Shown: positions 1-7,937 of the stretch, in pieces
Numbering within the stretch: position 1 is the stretch's first letter
Layout of the letters: each line of letters opens with the position of its first letter
Assembly: GCA_900472625.1 (NCBI GenBank)
Contig: UCIT01000001.1
Span: forward strand, 1-64,000
Reading direction: 5' to 3'
Length of the DNA stretch: 64,000 bases
Source: Hyphomicrobiales bacterium
GTDB taxonomy: Bacteria > Pseudomonadota > Alphaproteobacteria > Rhizobiales > Rhizobiaceae
Notes under the pieces: generated by a model
Databases searched by the model: none
Seen by the model: only the letters and a program-made list of their open reading frames with translations
What the model was told of the DNA's origin: nothing
Translations under genes and position numbers: made by a program

Positions 1-762
1 GCCATGGGCCGTGACGCCGCCGCCGTCGGCCAGCAGCGCGGGCGCCAGCCGGGCGTGGGCAGCGTCGAAAAGTTCGCCGACCGTTCGCCCGTATTCGACG
101 CCGTTGATCACGAAGCGTGCGGTCGAAAATGCATCCCAGCCAAGCGTCACGCCCGGAAATGCGAACTCTCTGTCGACATAGAAGCTGGCCACGCGCCCGC
201 CGGGATAGGTGGCTGCCGGGGCCGTGATCAGGCGGTCGTGAAACAGCCGGTGGACCGGCTCGCCCGCCACCTCGGCCTCTGTGACCTCATGCAGCGTCTC
301 GAGATAGGCCGACAGCACAGTGGCGTTGAGCCGCGCCTCGGCCGCCACGGCCTGCTCGGCGCCGTCGGCATCCTGTTCGGTATCCAGCGCCCGCAGCACA
401 TCGGAAAAGCGCGGGTCGGACCGCCGCTTGTAGACGAGGATCTGCTCGCCGGGCAGTGCCGACATCATCAGCGGCTGATCGACCGGAAGTCCGGCCCGGG
501 CGATGATGTCGGCCCGATAGTATTCACCGCTCATCGCTTCTTCGCCTTCCTCCTGGTGGAACTTGAAGAAATAATGCTGCTCGCCGCTGTCGAAGAATCC
601 GTTCAGGGAGTTTAGGCTGTACTGGTCGTGGTTGATCGCGACGTTGCCAGCCTCGAGTTGGAACAGGTCATGCAGCAGGTCGGCGAGCATCGCCTCGGCG
701 ACGCCATCCCGCTTCTTGGCGTGATGGCGGATTGTTGCTGTCCGGCTGATGGTGTCGCTCAT
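1..762 (-). CDS. APH-type small-molecule kinase, partial (C-terminus outside window)
   Basis: This is the first 254 residues of a protein that begins at an ATG read leftward from 762 and stays open to the window edge. The last residues seen are V-T-A-H-G, where aminoglycoside/choline-kinase-fold phosphotransferases carry the catalytic HGD motif, so the catalytic Asp would be the next residue. Length and fold order fit that superfamily, but the substrate cannot be read from the sequence. It lies 38 bases downstream of the GntR regulator gene and is probably the last visible gene of the HpsN-type dehydrogenase operon, so it may phosphorylate a pathway intermediate or a related sugar/polyol. A plus-strand open frame over the same bases looks like a shadow. 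Confidence 0.6.
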   Translation of the reverse strand, partial: MSDTISRTATIRHHAKKRDGVAEAMLADLLHDLFQLEAGNVAINHDQYSLNSLNGFFDSGEQHYFFKFHQEEGEEAMSGEYYRADIIARAGLPVDQPLMMSALPGEQILVYKRRSDPRFSDVLRALDTEQDADGAEQAVAAEARLNATVLSAYLETLHEVTEAEVAGEPVHRLFHDRLITAPAATYPGGRVASFYVDREFAFPGVTLGWDAFSTARFVINGVEYGRTVGELFDAAHARLAPALLADGGGVTAHG

Positions 763-800
763 GTGTCCTGCTCTTCGATAGAATGATGTGGCCGGTTCTG

Positions 801-1568
801 TCAGGCGTTTTTCTTGGCCGGGGCCATGTATCGGCTGCCAAGCGAGTAGCGACTGCCGACATGGGTGAATGTGTTGACCGTGGCGATCGTCGGACCGGTC
901 CAGGTTTTTCGATAGAGGATGAGGCAGCTGTCTCCCTCGCGCATTTGCAGGAGCCGGGCATGATCGGCCGTTGCCGGCAAGGCGCTGATAAGATGTTCGA
1001 CCTCGGTCATCGGCGTGCACCGCTGGAGATACTCGTAGGTGGCGATCGAGGTGAAGTCCTGTGCAAGGTAGTCGGACACCAGCGCGGTGTTGACGAAGCG
1101 CTCTTCCAACTGCACCGGCATGTCGTTTTCGTAATGCACGACGAGCGAATGGTCCACGGGCTGTTTCCTGGTGAAATCGAACGCCAGCAGCAGGTCTGGC
1201 GCCGGGCGCTCGATTCGCTCCAAAAGGATCATCTCGGCGCGATGCCGGCTGCCGCGCGCTTTGATCTCGGTGATGATGTTGCTGATCTCGATCAGTGTCG
1301 ACTGTGCCCTCGGAGGAGCGACGAAGGTGCCGACACCCTGTACGCGGTGCAGATAACCCTCCGATGTCAGTTCCCGAAGCGCCCGGTGGACAGTCATGCG
1401 CGAAACGCCGAGCGAGGAGACCAGTTGGTGTTCTGATGGCAGTCGGCTGTTGTGGCCCCATTTGCCACTGCCGATATTGCCGAGCACGAAATCCTTGACT
1501 TTCTCGTAGAGCGGAGAAGCAGAGTCCGAAAGTGCGCTCACGTTCCTATGCTCCATTCGAGGGGACAA
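801..1568 (-). CDS. GntR family (HutC/UTRA type) transcriptional repressor
   Basis: A 255-residue regulator. Residues about 17-85 form a GntR winged helix-turn-helix (LPSEHQL near 43, SRMTVHRAL near 56, GVGTFVA near 78). The rest is a UTRA effector domain closely resembling histidine-utilisation repressors (HutC). Family members bind a TGTA-N2-TACA type palindrome and release it when a small pathway metabolite binds. The gene sits 15 bases downstream of the zinc dehydrogenase in the same direction, so it is probably a local regulator of this operon, and a matching palindrome lies upstream of the operon at 4172-4181. The neighbours are not histidine-degradation genes, so the ligand is probably a sulfonate or polyol rather than urocanate (inference). 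Confidence 0.85.
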   Translation of the reverse strand: MSPRMEHRNVSALSDSASPLYEKVKDFVLGNIGSGKWGHNSRLPSEHQLVSSLGVSRMTVHRALRELTSEGYLHRVQGVGTFVAPPRAQSTLIEISNIITEIKARGSRHRAEMILLERIERPAPDLLLAFDFTRKQPVDHSLVVHYENDMPVQLEERFVNTALVSDYLAQDFTSIATYEYLQRCTPMTEVEHLISALPATADHARLLQMREGDSCLILYRKTWTGPTIATVNTFTHVGSRYSLGSRYMAPAKKNA

Positions 1569-1583
1569 GCCCGCTTTCGTCCG

Positions 1584-2600
1584 TCATTCAGCAATCCGGA
1601 CGATTGTCTTCAGCTTGTCCGTTTGGCCGTCCACCAGTCGCCGGTAGGCATCCGGCACGTCATCCAGCGATGTCAAGACGTCGCTGAATTCCAGAAGTTC
1701 CTTTTGTAGTTGCGGGAGCAACGAAACGGCTTCGGGCAACTCGTTTTCATAGGCATGGCAACCAAGCAGCCCGATCTCACGCTCCACCAGTATGTTGGGA
1801 TCAAGCTCCAGGCGCCCGTGGCTAATGCCGACCAGTGCCAGCGCGCCCCCACCCGAGAGTAGATCGACGGCGTTGCCGATCGCCTTGATGCTTCCGGTTG
1901 CGTCCAACGCGTAGCGTAAGCGTCTTCCGTTCAGGTGTGCTGCCACTTCCGTCGGCACCGCCATATCGATCGCGGTTCCGCCGCAAATTTCGGCAACCAT
2001 TCGGGCGCGATCCGCCTTCAGGTCGGAAAACATCAGGTCACCGTCGTGAAGGCGCGACAAAAGCAGTCCGCTGAGGCCGCCGATGGTGCCGCAGCCGATT
2101 ACAAGCACCGGTTCGCCCGGTGGCAAGTTCAACCGACGCACCGCATGCAGCGCAACGGCCAGGGGTTCCGCCATCGCCGCGACGCGTGGGTCGAGCGACA
2201 CTTCATGGCGGATCACCAGCCTGGCGGGGAGCTGCACTTGTTCGGCAAAACCACCGTCGCAGATTTCGCCGACGAAGCCGAGAGCCTCGCAGATGTTCGT
2301 CCTGCCGGACAGGCAGGCCGGGCAACGGCCACAATAGACACGCGAGTCGGCAGCGACGGTATCCCCGACCGAAAGTCCTTCAACCCCTTCGCCGATCGAA
2401 GATATCCTGCCGCAAAATTCATGGCCCGCTGTTGACGGGCGCCGCGAGATCCACTGGCCTGTGCGGAAATTGTGCAGGTCCGAACCGCAGATACCGGCGG
2501 CCCTGACATCGATGTTGACGAAACCCGGCGGCGGTGGAAGAGGCTCTTGGATCTCGTCCACTCGCAGGTCCATCGCATCGTAAAGACGCACCGCCTTCAC
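1584..2600 (-). CDS. Zinc-dependent alcohol/polyol dehydrogenase (MDR family), HpsP-like by context
   Basis: A 338-residue medium-chain dehydrogenase. The catalytic zinc site is visible as C38 in GICGSD and H60-E61 in AGHEF. The structural zinc site has four cysteines (C90, C93, C96, C104). A Rossmann GxGxxG lies near 169-175. It is expected to oxidise a secondary alcohol with NAD(P) in the cytoplasm. It starts three bases after the stop of the HpsN-like gene, so the two are co-transcribed. In Cupriavidus DHPS degradation, HpsO and HpsP interconvert the DHPS enantiomers at carbon 2, and this protein could fill one of those roles. That assignment rests on context; sorbitol or threonine-like substrates remain possible. 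Confidence 0.8.
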   Translation of the reverse strand: MKAVRLYDAMDLRVDEIQEPLPPPPGFVNIDVRAAGICGSDLHNFRTGQWISRRPSTAGHEFCGRISSIGEGVEGLSVGDTVAADSRVYCGRCPACLSGRTNICEALGFVGEICDGGFAEQVQLPARLVIRHEVSLDPRVAAMAEPLAVALHAVRRLNLPPGEPVLVIGCGTIGGLSGLLLSRLHDGDLMFSDLKADRARMVAEICGGTAIDMAVPTEVAAHLNGRRLRYALDATGSIKAIGNAVDLLSGGGALALVGISHGRLELDPNILVEREIGLLGCHAYENELPEAVSLLPQLQKELLEFSDVLTSLDDVPDAYRRLVDGQTDKLKTIVRIAE

Positions 2601-2603
2601 CGG

Positions 2604-3932
2604 TCAGACCCCCGATTTGAGGTAGGCGTCACGCACGGGCGACACGGCGTTCGCGTGCGAGGAGAAGCCCTCGTAGACAGCCAGCTTATGGGCATTGGCA
2701 GCAAAGAGCGGATAGGCGGGCGCGGTGACATAGCCGATCGAACTGCGCTTGACGAAATCGGTGACCGACAGCGGACCGTATGTGCGCGCCCAGCGGCTGG
2801 TGGGCAACACCGCGTTCGGACCCAGGCAGAAGTTGCCGATGCTGACAGGCGTATAGGGACCCATCAAGATCTCAGCTGCCTCGGTGATGTGTCCAAGGTG
2901 CGAAAACGGGTCGCGGGACAGGATTTCAAGGTGCTCCGGCGCATAGGCGTTGACGAAGGCGTAGCTCTCTTCGACCGACGACGTCAGGACGATGCCACCG
3001 CACTTTCCCGTGAGAACTGCCGTCGAGAACGCGACGCGCTGATCGGTCATGCGGGCCCAATGGTCCGGCAGGGCGGCAAGGGCCTCCTCGGCAACACGAC
3101 GGCTGTGGGTGACGAGATAGGCGGATGAATCAGGGCCGTGTTCGGCCTCGATCAGCAAATCGAGGGCGGCAAGGCCACCATGCACCGTATCATCGGCAAA
3201 GATCACCGCTTCCGAAGGGCCGGCGGGAAGTCCGGTATCGATGACACCGGCGAGGCTGCGCTTGGCGGCCACGACCCAGGGGCTGCCAGGGCCGACGATC
3301 TTGAGTGCCGGCTTGATGGTCTCGGTGCCGTAGGCAACCGCTGCCACGGCTTGTGCGCCACCGACCTTGTAAACCGTGTCGACACCGGCCAGCCGTGCAG
3401 CGACAAGCGTCGCCGCATCGACGCTGCCGTCGGGTGCCGGCGGCGTCACGATCGCCAGCTGCGGCACGCCGGCGACGACAGCCGGGACCGACGTCATCAT
3501 CGTGACCGATGGAAACGAACCCTTCCCGCGCGGGACATAGAGGGCTACAGACTGGATCGGCGTGAAACGGTCTCCGGCGAAGGCACCCGGACGAATCTCC
3601 TTTAGCCACATGGCCTCGGGCTTCTGCTCCTCGTGGAAGACGCGGATATTCTCGATCCCGAACTTGATTGCGCTGACGACGTCATCGCTGACCAGCTTGA
3701 ACGCCGCGTCGAACTCGGCGGTTGTTACCTTGATATTGCCTTCGGAGATCTCTGCCTTGTCCAACTCGCGGCCAAAACGCGCAATCGCGCGATCGCCTTC
3801 GGTGCGGACGGCTTCGAGGATCGGTGTGACCTTTTCGATGAAGCTCGAAATATCGGTTTCCGAGCGGCGGAGGAGCGCGTTTTTCTCCTCCGGGCTGAGT
3901 TTCGAATACTCGTAGAACGAGACTTCAGTCAT
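2604..3932 (-). CDS. hpsN: Histidinol-dehydrogenase-like sulfopropanediol 3-dehydrogenase (HpsN-like)
   Basis: A 442-residue member of the histidinol dehydrogenase family with the zinc-enzyme landmarks GPSEAVIFAD, AEHGPDSSAYLVT and APEHLEI, and the C-terminal histidine region. Its N-terminus (MTEVSFYEYSKLSPEE) and its setting outside any histidine operon point to the HpsN branch. HpsN oxidises (R)-2,3-dihydroxypropane-1-sulfonate to (R)-3-sulfolactate with 2 NAD. Neighbours are a zinc dehydrogenase, an SDR and a HutC-like regulator instead of his genes, as in known hps clusters. It is the first gene of a leftward operon whose promoter should lie in 3933-4229. A true biosynthetic HisD is less likely because no other his gene is present. 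Confidence 0.75.
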   Translation of the reverse strand: MTEVSFYEYSKLSPEEKNALLRRSETDISSFIEKVTPILEAVRTEGDRAIARFGRELDKAEISEGNIKVTTAEFDAAFKLVSDDVVSAIKFGIENIRVFHEEQKPEAMWLKEIRPGAFAGDRFTPIQSVALYVPRGKGSFPSVTMMTSVPAVVAGVPQLAIVTPPAPDGSVDAATLVAARLAGVDTVYKVGGAQAVAAVAYGTETIKPALKIVGPGSPWVVAAKRSLAGVIDTGLPAGPSEAVIFADDTVHGGLAALDLLIEAEHGPDSSAYLVTHSRRVAEEALAALPDHWARMTDQRVAFSTAVLTGKCGGIVLTSSVEESYAFVNAYAPEHLEILSRDPFSHLGHITEAAEILMGPYTPVSIGNFCLGPNAVLPTSRWARTYGPLSVTDFVKRSSIGYVTAPAYPLFAANAHKLAVYEGFSSHANAVSPVRDAYLKSGV

Positions 3933-4229
3933 ATGAACACCCTTTTTAAGGCCGTTTCTTTAGGGAAATAGCAAGTGATGGCGCCAACCGCCCAAGCTAT
4001 TGCTTCAGCGGTGAAAGTAACACGATTGAAGCCGGGCGGCCGGAAAGGTGCCGGTACCAGCGTGATCGGAGAGAACCCGGTCTGATTTTCGTCAGTCCGG
4101 AGACAGGCAGCGCGCGATGCCCGGTCGACGCCTACGGTTTCGGAGTTCCACTTTTGTTATTTGTCTTGAGATGTATGTACATGTGCATGCATCTTGCATC
4201 AAATGCTTTTTGCGGCCTCTGCCTAATTT
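3933..4229. other. Intergenic control region upstream of the HpsN-like operon
   Basis: There is no convincing coding sequence in this stretch. It separates the stop of the SDR gene from the start of the HpsN-like gene, both on the minus strand. It holds an AT-richer patch around 4150-4215 with a TGTA-N2-TACA palindrome, so the operon promoter is probably there, leaving a leader of roughly 200 bases. Confidence 0.5.
4172..4181. promoter_or_regulatory. Candidate HutC/GntR operator (TGTATGTACA)
   Basis: TGTATGTACA has the form TGTA-TG-TACA, the core recognised by HutC-subfamily GntR repressors. It is followed by ATGTGCATGCAT, which adds further dyad character. It lies about 240 bases upstream of the HpsN-like start, in the only non-coding gap of the operon, and the operon encodes a HutC-like regulator. 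Binding is inferred. Confidence 0.5.
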
Positions 4230-5000
4230 TTAAATGGAGGCCAAAAAACCGCCATCCACCGGCAGGCAATGACCTGTGATGTAACTTGCCGCATCGCTCG
4301 CCAGAAACACGACGGCGCCCCCGATGTCGGACGCCTCTCCAAATCGCTGTTGCGGTATCTTTTGCAGCATGCGCGACTGCCACGTTTCGTCTTCATAGAA
4401 GCTCTCGGTCATCGCTGTTCGGAAATATCCCGGAGCCACGGCATTGACCCTTATCCCTGAGGCAGCCCACTCGGCAGCCAGCGCCCTTGTCATCCCGAGC
4501 AGCCCGGATTTGGAGGAGCCGTAGGGAACGGCGGTCGGAATGCCGACAAAGGAGGTGAGAGAGCAGAGGTTTATGATGTTGCCGCCCTGGGGCTGCGTCG
4601 ACATCTGTTTCGCGGCGGCTTGAGCCCAGAAAAACGCGCCCTTGAGATTCGTATCGACGATCTGATCCCAAAGCCTCTCATCGACATCGAGCGAGGGCGC
4701 GACCTGCTCCATTCCGGCGTTGTTGACGAGGATATCGATGCGTCCGGTTGCTGCTGCGAATTGATCCAGCGTGCTCCGGATCGACGCCACGTCGCTCACG
4801 TCCTGAGCGGCAGCAAAGCACGATCGCCCACACTTTTCTATCCTCGACCTGGTTTCGGAGAGCGAGGCTACGCTGCGCGCTGTGACGCAAACGTCGGCGC
4901 CCGCTTCTGCGAGGGCGAGCGCTATCGCCTGACCCAGGCCGCGGCTCGCGCCGGTCACCAACGCGATTCTGCCCTTCAGGTTGAAGCAACTGCCGGTCAT
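4230..5000 (-). CDS. SDR family oxidoreductase (HpsO-like by context)
   Basis: A classical short-chain dehydrogenase of 256 residues. The NAD-binding TGASRGLG is at 16-23, NNAG at 93-96, and the catalytic Ser147, Tyr160 (YGSSK) and Lys164 are all present. The C-terminus VDGGFLASI is typical. It acts in the cytoplasm on a hydroxyl/keto pair. Located one gap upstream of the HpsN-like operon and on the same strand, it is a candidate partner of the zinc dehydrogenase for inverting DHPS stereochemistry through the 2-keto compound. Closely similar SDRs act on gluconate or 3-oxoacyl substrates, so substrate identity is uncertain. Confidence 0.8.
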   Translation of the reverse strand: MTGSCFNLKGRIALVTGASRGLGQAIALALAEAGADVCVTARSVASLSETRSRIEKCGRSCFAAAQDVSDVASIRSTLDQFAAATGRIDILVNNAGMEQVAPSLDVDERLWDQIVDTNLKGAFFWAQAAAKQMSTQPQGGNIINLCSLTSFVGIPTAVPYGSSKSGLLGMTRALAAEWAASGIRVNAVAPGYFRTAMTESFYEDETWQSRMLQKIPQQRFGEASDIGGAVVFLASDAASYITGHCLPVDGGFLASI

Positions 5001-5315
5001 CCTGATCTCCTAAGGTAATGCATGAGTAGAAACAACTTTTCCGCTTTATGTCTATGCATAGATCGACAGGCCGTGAAATGACGCCTGTCGCTTGGGGAGA
5101 TCCCAATTGGGAGGTGGGAATGCCCGACGCTCAAAAGCTGGTCTGTGAGGAGGTTGCCGGCGTAGCCCTTTTACAAGAGTTCACGTTTGACGAAGTAGCT
5201 CTTGCTCGATGAGAACGACCATTTTTGCGGTTCAATCTGTTCAACATAAGCCAAACCACGGGAGGCAAATGCTTCCCGCGGCTGACGTCTAGCGGTGACG
5301 GCGGAAATCACTCCG
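5001..5315. other. Intergenic region between SDR and D-amino-acid transaminase genes
   Basis: I see no gene here. It must carry the SDR promoter and the end of the transaminase transcript. Two structured elements stand out: a perfect 12-base palindrome TCTATGCATAGA at 5051-5062, just upstream of the SDR start, and an imperfect CGGGAGG...CTTCCCG hairpin near 5258-5281 downstream of the transaminase, without a clear T-run. Confidence 0.4.
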
Positions 5316-6170
5316 TCAGATCGCATCCGCCAACTTCTTCTGGATGTAGAGCTCGCGAAGTCGCAGGGTAAGGGGTCCGGGCTTTCCAGTGCCTACCGGC
5401 TGGCCATCGATCGTTGTCACGGGCAGAACGAAATTGGTCGCCGAGGTGATGAAGGCTTCCGCGGCATTCTTCGCTTCGTCAGGGGTGAAGGCGCGCTCTT
5501 CATAAGGGATGTCTGCTTTTTCCGCGATATCCAGCACACTGGCGCGGGTGATGCCATGAAGAATGGCGTTGGACAGGCCGCGTGTCACAAGTCTGCCGTT
5601 TGCCGTGATAATATGGGCGGTGGCGGAACTGGCCTCGGTGACAAAGCCATCCTCGACAAGCCAAGCGTCGTCGGCGCCCTGGCGCATCGCCTCCATCTTC
5701 GCCATCGACGGATAAAGAAGCTGCACGGTCTTGATGTCGCGCCGCGCCCAGCGCTGGTCGGGCAGCAACGCAACGGCAATGCCTGTCGCCACCTTTGAGT
5801 TGTCCAACACCGGCTTTGCCTGCGTGAACAGCGTCAACGTCGGCGTCGGATTGGTCGGGAAAGCAAAATCCCGGTCGGCGGCGCCGCGCGAAATCTGCAG
5901 ATAGATCAGGCCTTCCTTGAGGGCGTTGCGGCTGACGATCTCGCGGTGGACCGCAAGCAGTTCATCCGGCGTCAACGGGCATGTGATGCCGAGCTCGGTC
6001 GTGGAGCGCTGCAGGCGCGCGGCGTGGCCGGCATATTCCAGCAGCTTGCCGTCGACGACGCCGGTCACTTCATAAATCGCATCGGCGAACAGAAAGCCGC
6101 GATCGAAGATCGATACTTTGGCATCGGCTTCCGGCAGCCACGCACCATTCAGGTAGACAATACGGGTCAC
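5316..6170 (-). CDS. D-amino-acid aminotransferase (fold-type IV PLP enzyme)
   Basis: A 284-residue class IV aminotransferase. The catalytic Schiff-base lysine is K147 in RRDIKTVQLL, and E179 in VTEASSATA is placed to contact the pyridine nitrogen, exactly as in Bacillus D-alanine transaminase. The family swaps the amino group between D-amino acids and 2-keto acids. It follows pxpA by 13 bases in the same direction, so the two are one operon that diverges from pxpB. Together with the 2-hydroxyacid dehydrogenase at 9542 it could convert a D-amino acid released from the imported compound to keto and hydroxy acids (inference). Confidence 0.87.
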   Translation of the reverse strand: MTRIVYLNGAWLPEADAKVSIFDRGFLFADAIYEVTGVVDGKLLEYAGHAARLQRSTTELGITCPLTPDELLAVHREIVSRNALKEGLIYLQISRGAADRDFAFPTNPTPTLTLFTQAKPVLDNSKVATGIAVALLPDQRWARRDIKTVQLLYPSMAKMEAMRQGADDAWLVEDGFVTEASSATAHIITANGRLVTRGLSNAILHGITRASVLDIAEKADIPYEERAFTPDEAKNAAEAFITSATNFVLPVTTIDGQPVGTGKPGPLTLRLRELYIQKKLADAI

Positions 6171-6183
6171 GCAATTTCCTCGT

Positions 6184-6957
6184 TCAGTTTACTGGTTTTG
6201 CAAATGCGGCGATGTTGACGCCGATGTCGGTGAGCTTCCGGCGCAGCGCGAGAGACGTTGCGGACGCACCCGGCGTGTCGCCATGGATGCAGACGGTTGC
6301 CGCCTCGACGGGCAGATAGTCCCCGCCGATCGTCGGGATGCGGTTGTCGCAGATCATCGACAATACCTGGTCGACACTCTGCTGCAGATCGTGAATGACG
6401 GCGCCCTCCATCTGCCGGGAGGCAAGCATGCCCTTCTCATCGTAACGGCGGTCTGCATAGACCTCGCACGCGACAGGCAGGCCCGCGGCTTCTGCCGCCC
6501 GCATCGTTTGCGAATAGGGCAAGGTGATGAACACGAGACGGGGGTCGATAGCTTGGATGGCGCGGACACAGACCTTGGCGAGTTCAGCATCCTCAGCGGC
6601 CATGTTGCCGAGTGAACCATGCGTCTTCACATGGGTGATTGGCCAGCCCAAAGCCGTCGCCATGCCCTGGATGGCTGCGATCTGGTAGATCAACTGTGCC
6701 TCGATGTCCTCAGGGCGTTCGCCAGAAATGCGCCGGCGGCCAAATCCATAGAGATCCATGAAAGAAGGGTGCGCGCCGATCGCCACGCCCTTTGCCTTTG
6801 CTGCGAGAATTGTGTCCCGCATGACGCTCGGATCACCCGCATGGAAGCCACAGGCGATATTTGCGGTGGTGATGATATCCAGCATGGCGGCATCGTCGCC
6901 GATCTTGTAGGCGCCGAAACTTTCGCCCATGTCGCAGTTGAGATCGATGATCGGCAT
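6184..6957 (-). CDS. pxpA: 5-oxoprolinase subunit A (LamB/YcsF family)
   Basis: A 257-residue LamB/YcsF protein with the family start DLNCDMGESFG and ACGFHAGD, then KTHGSLGNMA. With PxpB and PxpC it forms the prokaryotic ATP-dependent 5-oxoprolinase that opens pyroglutamate to glutamate. PxpA is the component thought to hold the lactam ring-opening site. Unusually, pxpA here runs away from pxpB/pxpC across a shared 236-base control region and is paired with a D-amino-acid transaminase. The actual substrate may be pyroglutamate or a related cyclic amide. Confidence 0.88.
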   Translation of the reverse strand: MPIIDLNCDMGESFGAYKIGDDAAMLDIITTANIACGFHAGDPSVMRDTILAAKAKGVAIGAHPSFMDLYGFGRRRISGERPEDIEAQLIYQIAAIQGMATALGWPITHVKTHGSLGNMAAEDAELAKVCVRAIQAIDPRLVFITLPYSQTMRAAEAAGLPVACEVYADRRYDEKGMLASRQMEGAVIHDLQQSVDQVLSMICDNRIPTIGGDYLPVEAATVCIHGDTPGASATSLALRRKLTDIGVNIAAFAKPVN

Positions 6958-7193
6958 GTTGCACTATCCCCAAACATATAGACCAAAATGATTCCGCGGT
7001 TTCAAAAACCAGTTGGCACTCTTGACATACAGTTGGTGTACTGAAATGACAAGTCTATTGCGAAGCGCCTGGTTGGGTCGCCATCCGCGAGGATATCGGT
7101 TGATGAATGCCCGCGTATCGTAGCTTTTATGCGGCCAGCGGATTTGTTTGCGCAGGGCATTAGAGGTGCGCCGTTTGAAATGGGAACGATGAA
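6958..7193. promoter_or_regulatory. Divergent control region pxpA / pxpB with candidate GntR operator
   Basis: This non-coding 236-base gap lies between two operons pointing apart. At 7030-7045 it holds CAGTTGGTGTACTGAA, with CTTGA at 7021-7025. An almost identical arrangement (CTTGA, then CAGTGGTATACTGAA) occurs in the gap before the DUF1989 gene at 15507-15530. The CAGT...ACTG dyad is the size expected for a FadR-type GntR operator, and two such regulators are encoded in the rightward operon. Confidence 0.5.
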
Positions 7194-7937
7194 ATGACCG
7201 TGCACGATAGCGCGCTGTCGCGCTTTCCTCGCATTGCCGCTTGCGGAGACAGTGCGATTGTGGTCGAGCTGTCCGATCAGATCGACGAGGCGACCAATAT
7301 CCGCGTCGTGGCGCTTGCAGCCGATCTTGCCGCGCAGCCGATCGAAGGCGTGGTTGAGACCGTCCCGACATACAGATCGCTGTTGGTCGTTTACAACCCG
7401 ACTATCGTGCGCGGCCATACACTAACGGATCTGCTCCGCACCCGTCTGATGGACACGACTGAAGCCATCGGTTCCGCACGACGGATCGTCGTGCCGGTTG
7501 TCTATGGCGGCCCGGTCGGCATGGACCTCGATGAACTGGCCGATATGAAAGAGATGAGCGCGGATGCGCTGGTTGCCCTGCACGCCTCAGTAGAATACCG
7601 GGTCTACATGATCGGCTTTGCGCCGGGTTTTGCCTATCTGGGTGGATTGCCGGAGCTTCTGCACACGCCGCGCCTTGCCGTGCCCCGCCAGAGAATAGAG
7701 GCGAGTGCCATCGGGATCGGCGGCAAGCAGGCGAGCATCAATTCGGTTCCCGGGCCAAGTGGCTGGCGTTTTATTGGCCGCACCCCTTTGAAGCTGTTCG
7801 ACCCGACGCGGAAAGAGCCGTTTCTCCTGCGGGCCGGCGATCGGGTTCGCTTCCGGCCGGTGCTGGCGGAAGAGGCGTCTGCTCTGGATGCCGCGTCGGC
7901 GGATGGCACTCTGGCCGCGGAATGGGAGACCCTATGA
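7194..7937 (+). CDS. pxpB: 5-oxoprolinase subunit B (KipI / allophanate hydrolase subunit 1 family)
   Basis: A 247-residue protein with the diagnostic GFAPGFAYLGG motif followed by PRLAVPRQRI, and GPSGWRFIGRTP. This is the carboxyltransferase-like half that pairs with PxpC and uses ATP to activate the lactam in 5-oxoproline hydrolysis. It is first in a rightward operon. Its stop codon overlaps the ATG of pxpC (ATGA), which implies translational coupling of the two subunits. The same fold occurs in urea amidolyase, but the pxpA neighbour favours oxoprolinase. Confidence 0.87.
   Translation: MTVHDSALSRFPRIAACGDSAIVVELSDQIDEATNIRVVALAADLAAQPIEGVVETVPTYRSLLVVYNPTIVRGHTLTDLLRTRLMDTTEAIGSARRIVVPVVYGGPVGMDLDELADMKEMSADALVALHASVEYRVYMIGFAPGFAYLGGLPELLHTPRLAVPRQRIEASAIGIGGKQASINSVPGPSGWRFIGRTPLKLFDPTRKEPFLLRAGDRVRFRPVLAEEASALDAASADGTLAAEWETL

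Noticed and set aside
4..615. Plus-strand frame of 203 codons at the left edge
   Set aside because: It lies opposite the kinase frame, which has an APH-like sequence and ends at the HG of the catalytic motif; the plus-strand product is Arg/Gly/His-rich and resembles nothing.
2604..3932. Biosynthetic histidinol dehydrogenase (hisD)
   Set aside because: There is no other his gene around, and the neighbours and N-terminus fit the HpsN branch.
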